From positions 1 through 8,917 of the forward strand of contig MHLB01000063.1 of assembly GCA_001818895.1 (NCBI GenBank): DNA of 8,917 nt, in the 5' to 3' direction. Positions 5,411 to 8,917 of the stretch are shown here, piece by piece. Every line of letters starts with the position of its first letter. The first letter of the stretch is position 1. The position numbers and the translations under genes were made by a program. The DNA is from Candidatus Liptonbacteria bacterium RIFCSPLOWO2_01_FULL_53_13. Its GTDB lineage: Bacteria > Patescibacteriota > Minisyncoccia > UBA6257 > 2-01-FULL-56-20. Under the pieces are notes generated by a model. That model searched no databases and had not been told where the DNA came from. It saw only the letters and a program-made list of their open reading frames with translations.

Positions 5411-5941
5411 ATGGATACCCGCAGAGGATTTACGGTGCTTGAGCTTATCGTCGCGATCGGCGTGTTCTTGATAGTCGTGACGGTCGCCGTGGGAGGGCTT
5501 GTGCGCGCGCTTCGCACCATCCGCGAGACCGCCGAGATCCTTTCGGCGAACAGCAATGCGAGCTTGGCACTTGAACAAATGTCCCGGGAAATGCGTACAG
5601 GGTACGATTTCTGCATCCCGGCAAACCCATGCGCATCGGAGGGAGAGATTATTTTCCGAAACGCGAGGAAAGACCTTGTCACTTACTATCTGCAGGAAGA
5701 GACCATTGAGCGCTCCTGCGTTCCGGGGACCTCCACCGGATGCGAAGGGACATATGCCATCACTGCGGCGAATATCAGGATCCGCCATCTTTCATTCAAG
5801 CGTTTTGGGGCGGACCCGGGAGACGGGTACCAGCCGAGAATTACTATCGCGGTGGGTGCGAGCGGAAAAGGAGCGGGGATCGAGAATATCATTGTGAATC
5901 TGCAAACCACCGTCAGTCCGCGGTTGCCATTGGATTCGTAA
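5411..5941 (+). CDS. Type IV prepilin-like protein (pseudopilin / minor pilin)
   Basis: From ATG 5411 the 176-aa product starts MDTRRGFTVLELIVAIGVFL: a short basic leader, the prepilin peptidase site G6|F7, the conserved Glu at mature position 5 (E11), and a hydrophobic helix to about residue 33. This N_methyl motif marks substrates of PilD-type peptidase that assemble into type IV pili or pseudopili at the cytoplasmic membrane. The globular part has four Cys (68, 74, 103, 111), spaced to form two disulfide-bonded loops. An earlier in-frame ATG (5402) and a longer frame from 5345 exist, but the -10 box at 5398-5403 overlaps or lies downstream of those starts. The size and layout resemble GspJ/PilW-type minor pilins. 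A PilX-like gene follows, supporting a pilus role. Confidence 0.85.
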   Translation: MDTRRGFTVLELIVAIGVFLIVVTVAVGGLVRALRTIRETAEILSANSNASLALEQMSREMRTGYDFCIPANPCASEGEIIFRNARKDLVTYYLQEETIERSCVPGTSTGCEGTYAITAANIRIRHLSFKRFGADPGDGYQPRITIAVGASGKGAGIENIIVNLQTTVSPRLPLDS

Positions 5942-5958
5942 TAATGGAAAGTTGAAAA

Positions 5959-6042
5959 ATCAAAATTTAAAATGACAGTCCAAAATGTCAAAATGCGCCG
6001 TCGTTCACTTTAAAACTTTACATTGTCATTTTCCATTTTGAT
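5959..6042. repeat. AT-rich inverted repeat between the two pilin-like genes
   Basis: ATCAAAATTTAAAATGACA (5959-5977) and TGTCATTTTCCATTTTGAT (6024-6042) are inverted copies matching at 17 of 19 positions, separated by 46 bases that hold the GC-rich patch GCGCCGTCG. The surrounding 120 bases are far more AT-rich than the flanking genes. This looks like a decayed mobile or REP-like repeat; as RNA it would form a long hairpin between the genes. Confidence 0.65.
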
Positions 6043-6064
6043 ATTTACATTTTTAATTATTTAG

Positions 6065-6427
6065 ATGAAACAGTTTTCACAAAATGGCCAGGTCATGATA
6101 CTTACCGTCGTCGCAATCGGAGGGACGCTTCTTGCGGCAACCACGGTCGCGGGGCTTCTCGTGGTGTATCAATTGCGCCAATCAAGCGATGCGGTAAATT
6201 CCGCAAAAGCGATTTTTGCCGCCGATGCAGGCATTGAATGGGGGTTGTATCAGTTTTTCAAGCCGGCGCTTGCAGGAGGAGGAGGTCCGGCATTCTCGAA
6301 CTCAGCGTCAGTCACCATTTCGTGTTTCCCCGGAACCAGCTGCAAAGATGCGTCTACGAATCTCATCAAAGTTGTCGGAAGGTCGGCGAACGCAGCAAGG
6401 GCGCTTGAACTCTCGTGGGCACCTTGA
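6065..6427 (+). CDS. PilX N-terminal-like pilus assembly protein
   Basis: The 120-aa protein begins MKQFSQNGQVMILTVVAIGG, with one membrane helix at about residues 9-36, and then carries AIFAADAGIEWGLYQFF (49-65). The helix followed by a [AY]AADAGIE-x-[AG]LY block is characteristic of PilX_N-type proteins, which accompany minor pilins in type IV pilus operons. There is no prepilin Glu at position 5, as expected for this group. Two Cys (87 and 93) lie in the short C-terminal part; a Gly-rich turn (70-74) separates it from the helix. No Shine-Dalgarno is visible before ATG 6065. It is short for the family, as is common in reduced genomes. It lies 123 bases after the prepilin gene. Confidence 0.75.
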   Translation: MKQFSQNGQVMILTVVAIGGTLLAATTVAGLLVVYQLRQSSDAVNSAKAIFAADAGIEWGLYQFFKPALAGGGGPAFSNSASVTISCFPGTSCKDASTNLIKVVGRSANAARALELSWAP

Positions 6428-6452
6428 GTTTTCGCTTAGGCTCGTATAGGAT
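6424..6452 (+). promoter_or_regulatory. Promoter of the GalU-like gene
   Basis: TTGAGT (6424-6429), a 17-bp spacer and TAGGAT (6447-6452) lie across the stop codon of the PilX-like gene. The expected start near 6459 leaves a leader of about 12 nt with no Shine-Dalgarno before ATG 6471. Confidence 0.5.
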
Positions 6453-6470
6453 AGTGCGGATTCTATTTCC

Positions 6471-7274
6471 ATGTTCTCGAAACCCATAAGGAACATAACC
6501 ACTCTGGTATTGCCGGTGGGAGGACTGGGTACGCGTCTCCATCCGCTTACGATCCACACTCCCAAGGCTCTCGTAAAGGTGGCGGGGCGCCCTTTGCTTG
6601 ACTATATGCTCATAGAGGCACGCGATGCCAAGATCAAGGACGTCGTGCTTGTGATAAATCCCTCTCAGAGAGCGGCATTTGAGAAGTACGTGCGGCGTTC
6701 TCGGACGCTCTTTCCCAGCCTCAAGTTTCATGTCAGATTGCAGCACAAGCCATTGGGAGACGGGCATGCAGTGGCACAAGCGGCGGAAATAGTGAAAAAC
6801 CGCCCCTTTGCGGTGCGTTTTTGCGACGACATCGTGCTCGGACGCGTCCCTGCACTCGCTTCTCTTATCGCGCACGCAACGCGGCAAAATGGTTCGGTGA
6901 TCCTCCTGGAGCGCGTCCCCAAAAAAATAGTGTCGCGCTACGGCGTAGTCGGCGCGAGGAAAATCGGCAAAAGGCTATACCGCATTTTCCGCATCGTCGA
7001 AAAACCGGTGATGAAAGATGCTCCTTCGAACCTCACCATCGTGGGAGGATATGTATTTATGCCCTCCATAATGCGAAGACTGAAACTGGCCGTACGGGCG
7101 CTTTCTTCCAAAGAAAAGGACGTATTGAGATTGGCGTTTGTGTTGGAAGATGGACTTGCCAAGAAAGAAAAAATATTCGGGTGGGAGCTTGAAGGAGTAC
7201 GGCTTGACTGCGGAACACTTGAAGGAATTGCTCGGGCAGAAAAATATATCCGGAAATCCGGCAAGCGTTGGTAA
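6471..7274 (+). CDS. GalU-like nucleotidyltransferase (UTP-glucose-1-phosphate uridylyltransferase family)
   Basis: The 267-aa product has the sugar-nucleotide pyrophosphorylase fold. Visible motifs are the nucleotide-binding LPVGGLGTRLHP (14-25), PKALVKV (31-37), GDGHA (96-100), the metal-binding CDDIV (118-122), SRYGVV (155-160), VEKP (176-179), GGYVF (192-196) and DCGT (246-249). LGDGHAV...FAVRFCDDIV and the YGVV/VEKP pair point to the GalU branch, which makes UDP-glucose from UTP and glucose-1-phosphate for envelope glycans. Other NTP-transferases such as RmlA or GlgC fit less well. It is slightly shorter than E. coli GalU (about 300 aa) and has Val where GalU usually has Ala in the first motif. 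The exact sugar and nucleotide are inferred. It has its own promoter and a neighbouring surface-protein gene cluster. Confidence 0.85.
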   Translation: MFSKPIRNITTLVLPVGGLGTRLHPLTIHTPKALVKVAGRPLLDYMLIEARDAKIKDVVLVINPSQRAAFEKYVRRSRTLFPSLKFHVRLQHKPLGDGHAVAQAAEIVKNRPFAVRFCDDIVLGRVPALASLIAHATRQNGSVILLERVPKKIVSRYGVVGARKIGKRLYRIFRIVEKPVMKDAPSNLTIVGGYVFMPSIMRRLKLAVRALSSKEKDVLRLAFVLEDGLAKKEKIFGWELEGVRLDCGTLEGIARAEKYIRKSGKRW

Positions 7275-7292
7275 AAAAATGGACGAAAGGGA

Positions 7293-7369
7293 TTGACCCC
7301 GTTAGAGATAAGCCCCGCCATAGCGGGGCTGCCTCGCCTACGGCGAGGATCTCTAACGGGGTTGACCCC
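7293..7369. repeat. Palindromic element folding as a perfect three-way junction
   Basis: Outer arms ACCCCGTTAGAGAT (7296-7309) and ATCTCTAACGGGGT (7349-7362) pair over 14 bp. Inside are AGCCCCGC-CATA-GCGGGGCT (7311-7330) and CCTCGCC-TAC-GGCGAGG (7332-7348), with a single free base between stems. TTGACCCC flanks both ends (7293-7300 and 7362-7369). All arms are mismatch-free, so the element is recent or under selection. It lies between the GalU-like gene and the regulator's promoter and could also terminate transcription. Confidence 0.85.
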
Positions 7370-7377
7370 CACATCAG

Positions 7378-7413
7378 AACGAGGAGTATATTTAGGATTC
7401 CACACTCCTCGTT
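7378..7413. promoter_or_regulatory. 10-bp perfect inverted repeat upstream of the regulator promoter
   Basis: AACGAGGAGT (7378-7387) and ACTCCTCGTT (7404-7413) form a perfect inverted repeat with a 16-base gap, ending 11 bases before the -35 box at 7425. It is either an operator or a terminator stem for the GalU-like transcript; the T-tract behind it is weak. Confidence 0.5.
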
Positions 7414-7424
7414 TGGTGTATGGG

Positions 7425-7453
7425 TTGACCTTTTGCCGGATTTACCCTATAAT
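7425..7453 (+). promoter_or_regulatory. Strong promoter of the DeoR-like regulator gene
   Basis: TTGACC (7425-7430), a 17-bp spacer and a perfect TATAAT (7448-7453) are present. TTGCCGGATT (7433-7442), an inverted copy of the repeated 10-mer, fills the spacer, where a bound protein would block RNA polymerase. The expected start near 7460 leaves a leader of only about 9 nt. Confidence 0.8.
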
Positions 7454-7468
7454 CGGGCCATATTATTT

Positions 7469-8161
7469 ATGGCTATCAATTTTCAATATAATACGAATCC
7501 GGCAAAGAAAAAGGCATTTGAAGTATGTTATGCCCTTTTTCGGGTAGCTTCGAAATCAAGGAGCAGCGCCCTTTCCAAAAGTATCGAGCAAAAAGCGATA
7601 AAACTATTGGACATAGCATCTGGGAGTAGCAAAAAAGAACTGTTAGAAACGGCAGAAAACATAGCATATCTTCTTAGGGCCGGTGCATCGGTTGGGATGA
7701 TAGCATCGGGAAACGCAGAAATTATTTTAAGAGAAATTGAGAATTTGAAGGAGTTGGTTCCCGAAAGTCATGATTCGCCAGAGATTCTTGATCCGGAGAT
7801 AGAGGCAATTTTTTCAATGCCGCAATCCGGCAAAGAAAAGAAGAAAAAGGGGAATCCGGCAAACGTAAGAAAAGAATCCGGGAATCCTGCAATTGACCTT
7901 GTGAATAGCACGCTGGATGAAATAAGCGATGAAATCAGGCAAAGGAGAGACACGATTTTGGGAGAAATTCGGAAATCCGGCAATTGCCGGATTAAGGAAT
8001 TACAGGATTCTTTGCAAAATGTGAGCGAAAGAACAATCCGATATGATCTTGAGGTTTTGATAAACGACGGGATCGTGGAGCGGATAGGGAACGGACCGGC
8101 TACGTACTATAGAATCAAGGACCTCGGCACCCCAGGGCCCTCAACGCCAGAAGAGGCCTAG
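7469..8161 (+). CDS. DeoR-like winged-helix transcriptional regulator with N-terminal helical domain
   Basis: The 230-aa protein has a C-terminal winged helix (about 159-216): a helix RRDTILGEIRK, then IKELQDSL, the recognition helix in NVSERTIRYDLEVLINDGIV, and the wing ERIGNGPATYYRI. VSERTIRYDLE is typical of DeoR-type HTH domains. The N-terminal part (about 10-98) looks all-helical, perhaps a four-helix bundle used for dimerisation or sensing; I do not recognise a ligand domain. A basic linker (about 119-142) carries SGKEKKKK and NPAN, encoded by repeats. Start ATG 7469 is chosen because the promoter ends at 7453; a longer frame from TTG 7268 would translate through the palindromic element and promoter. 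The repeat in the promoter spacer suggests autoregulation (inference). Confidence 0.8.
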   Translation: MAINFQYNTNPAKKKAFEVCYALFRVASKSRSSALSKSIEQKAIKLLDIASGSSKKELLETAENIAYLLRAGASVGMIASGNAEIILREIENLKELVPESHDSPEILDPEIEAIFSMPQSGKEKKKKGNPANVRKESGNPAIDLVNSTLDEISDEIRQRRDTILGEIRKSGNCRIKELQDSLQNVSERTIRYDLEVLINDGIVERIGNGPATYYRIKDLGTPGPSTPEEA

Positions 8162-8162
8162 C

Positions 8163-8224
8163 CCGAGTAACCTTCGCCTGGCCGCATCGTTACCTTGTAG
8201 GCGAATGGCTCGGTGGGTTTTGTT
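8163..8224 (+). terminator. Intrinsic terminator of the regulator gene
   Basis: CCGAG (8163-8167) pairs with CTCGG (8209-8213) and CCTTCGCCT (8171-8179) with AGGCGAA plus GG (8199-8208), with small bulges. TGGG and a broken T-tract (8218-8224) follow. The stem begins two bases after the stop codon. Confidence 0.6.
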
Positions 8225-8235
8225 GGGACGAGCCC

Positions 8236-8264
8236 TTCACAAGGAGTCGATAATCTGATAGAAT
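8236..8264 (+). promoter_or_regulatory. Promoter of the surface-protein leader
   Basis: TTCACA (8236-8241), a 17-bp spacer and TAGAAT (8259-8264) give a plausible housekeeping promoter. Transcription would start near 8271, leaving about 300 nt of leader before the surface-protein ATG. Confidence 0.6.
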
Positions 8265-8270
8265 CCCAGC

Positions 8271-8396
8271 ATAGGTTTTTGGTTCAGAGTGAGGACTGAA
8301 TCACCCGCCCGCTCTCTGCGGGCGAACGATGACCATTGACTATAACAATGACTTTTTGGAGTCATCGTTATCGTTATAAGTCATGGTGAAGAATGC
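8271..8396 (+). ncRNA. Structured leader RNA upstream of the surface-protein gene
   Basis: Three consecutive hairpins precede a terminator-like stem. They are GGTTCAG/CTGAATC (8281-8287 with 8296-8302), CGCCCGC-TCTCT-GCGGGCG (8306-8324), and a longer stem with ATAACAATGACT (8342-8353) against AGTCATCGTTAT (8360-8371) with one mismatch. The longer stem is extended by GACT/AGTC and ACCAT/ATGGT (8332-8341 with 8379-8387). A second GTTAT copy (8373-8377) permits an alternative register. I recognise no Rfam family. It could be an independent small RNA or the sensor part of an attenuator. Confidence 0.5.
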
Positions 8397-8437
8397 CTCG
8401 CTTTGAAAAGCGAGTTTTTGATTTTTAAGGAACTCGC
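8397..8437 (+). promoter_or_regulatory. Terminator / competing hairpin pair (putative attenuator)
   Basis: CTCGCTT (8397-8403) pairs with AAGCGAG (8408-8414) and is followed by TTTTTGATTTTT, a standard intrinsic terminator. GCGAGTT (8410-8416) can instead pair perfectly with AACTCGC (8431-8437), which uses the same bases and buries the T-tract. The two folds exclude each other, as in attenuators and transcriptional riboswitches. The terminator lies 147 nt before the surface-protein start. Confidence 0.6.
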
Positions 8438-8572
8438 ATCACACACGACACATAAAGATTCTTTGTTTATTGCCAATCCCCGGCGTCCTCACGGCTACGG
8501 GAAGCGGTCGATAATGGGCAGAGATCTTTTGGAGAATACAAATTACGCAATAAAGAAAAAAGAAACTAACAA
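8438..8572 (+). other. Downstream part of the surface-protein leader
   Basis: This segment has no ORF of note. AAAGAT (about 8454-8459) can pair with ATCTTT (about 8524-8529), enclosing a GC-rich stretch with CCCCGGCG and CTACGGG. A GGAG (8531-8534) is about 38 bases before the ATG, too far to serve as its ribosome binding site; the last 30 bases are A-rich. Confidence 0.35.
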
Positions 8573-8917
8573 ATGAGTAAATTAAGCAAGAAAATTATTT
8601 CAGCGTCGCTTACGGCAGTGACCGCAGTGTCAATGTCGGGCGCGATGCTGTTGATAGCCCCGGTTGCGGCAAATGCGCAATCATCGGCTGACTTGCAGGC
8701 GCAAATTCAGGCGCTTCTCGCCCAGATCAACCAATTGCAAGCGCAATTGGCGTCAGGCGGCGGCTCCAGCTCGTCATTCTATAACTTCACTCGCGACCTC
8801 ACCGTGGGTTCGAAGGGAGATGACGTCATGGCCCTGCAGCAGTTCTTAAACGGACACGGAGTTTTGGTAGCAGGAAGCGGCGCGGGCTCTCCCGGCAATG
8901 AAACAACCTACTTTGGC
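8573..8917 (+). CDS. Secreted surface protein with peptidoglycan-binding-like domain, partial
   Basis: ATG 8573 opens a frame that runs off the right edge (115 codons seen). Residues 1-35 form a signal peptide: basic MSKLSKK, a hydrophobic stretch to about residue 33, and a likely cleavage site after ANA (33-35). A Gln/Leu helix follows, DLQAQIQALLAQINQLQAQL (40-59), probably a short coiled coil, then a Gly/Ser linker (61-68). From about residue 72, FTRDLTVGSKGDDVMALQQFL begins a PG_binding_1-type fold (the G-x-x-G-x-x-V-x-x-LQ-x-FL signature). This architecture is familiar from large exported proteins of Parcubacteria, thought to be abundant envelope or S-layer-like proteins. It probably anchors to the cell wall and presents further domains beyond the window. 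No close Shine-Dalgarno is visible; expression may be controlled by the preceding leader. Confidence 0.85.
   Translation, partial: MSKLSKKIISASLTAVTAVSMSGAMLLIAPVAANAQSSADLQAQIQALLAQINQLQAQLASGGGSSSSFYNFTRDLTVGSKGDDVMALQQFLNGHGVLVAGSGAGSPGNETTYFG

Larger units (their letters stand above)
7255..7993. repeat. AATCCGGCAA operator-like repeat array around the regulator gene
   Basis: The 10-mer AATCCGGCAA occurs exactly at 7255-7264, 7496-7505, 7824-7833, 7853-7862 and 7974-7983, and inverted at 7433-7442 and 7984-7993. Two near copies lie at 7874-7883 and 7883-7892. The last two exact copies abut as a perfect 20-bp palindrome (7974-7993). The inverted copy at 7433 lies in the spacer of the regulator's promoter. 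Within the coding region the copies are read in two frames (as NPAK/NPAN and as SGK/SGN), so the conservation is at the DNA level. Confidence 0.75.

Noticed and set aside
7268..7468. N-terminal extension of the regulator from a TTG codon
   Set aside because: The extension translates the perfect palindromic element, an inverted repeat and a consensus promoter; the protein-like sequence begins at ATG 7469.
8664..8849. 61-codon frame at the right end
   Set aside because: It lies in another frame of the surface-protein gene, whose signal peptide and peptidoglycan-binding signature are clear.

Overview
The window looks like a piece of a candidate-phyla-radiation (Patescibacteria, probably Parcubacteria-like) genome. 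This is inferred from gene content and architecture: a surface protein with a signal peptide, a Gln/Leu-rich helix and a peptidoglycan-binding fold; a PilX-like protein beside a short prepilin; genes with no Shine-Dalgarno whose start codon sits 7 to 18 bases after a -10 box; and many palindromic and REP-like repeats between genes. All genes I support lie on the + strand.

Layout. 1-98: tail of an HtrA/DegP-like protease (PDZ end). 107-223: degenerate intergenic repeats. 243-1572: three consecutive mini-cassettes. Each has a near-identical strong promoter (TTGACA, 16 bp, TATTCT/TATGCT) behind a shared upstream box, a hairpin-bearing leader, a good Shine-Dalgarno, an ORF of 32-35 codons with 97 of 100 third positions G or C, and a long intrinsic terminator. 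I do not recognise the peptides; two are clearly paralogous. This is the least explained part of the window. 1646-1988: REP-like inverted repeats mixed with two promoters and two inverted repeats upstream of clpB. 1992-4673: a full-length ClpB disaggregase with a palindrome-derived Gly/Ser linker after the M domain and an IGF tripeptide where ClpC/ClpA carry their ClpP-docking loop. 4621-5337: an unrecognised polytopic membrane protein. 5411-5941 and 6065-6427: a type IV prepilin-like protein and a PilX-like protein. 6471-7274: a GalU-like sugar-nucleotide pyrophosphorylase. 7293-7369: a palindromic element that folds as a three-way junction. 7469-8161: a DeoR-like winged-helix regulator whose promoter and coding region carry a repeated AATCCGGCAA motif, including a perfect 20-bp palindrome. 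8236-8572: a promoter and a ~300-nt structured leader with a terminator and a competing hairpin. 8573 to the end: the start of the secreted peptidoglycan-binding surface protein.

Together the recognisable genes concern the cell envelope (protease, pilins, sugar activation, surface protein) and protein quality control. Two systems deserve attention: the three-cassette small-ORF array, and the regulator with its dispersed operator-like repeats. The attenuator-like leader of the surface protein is a third.
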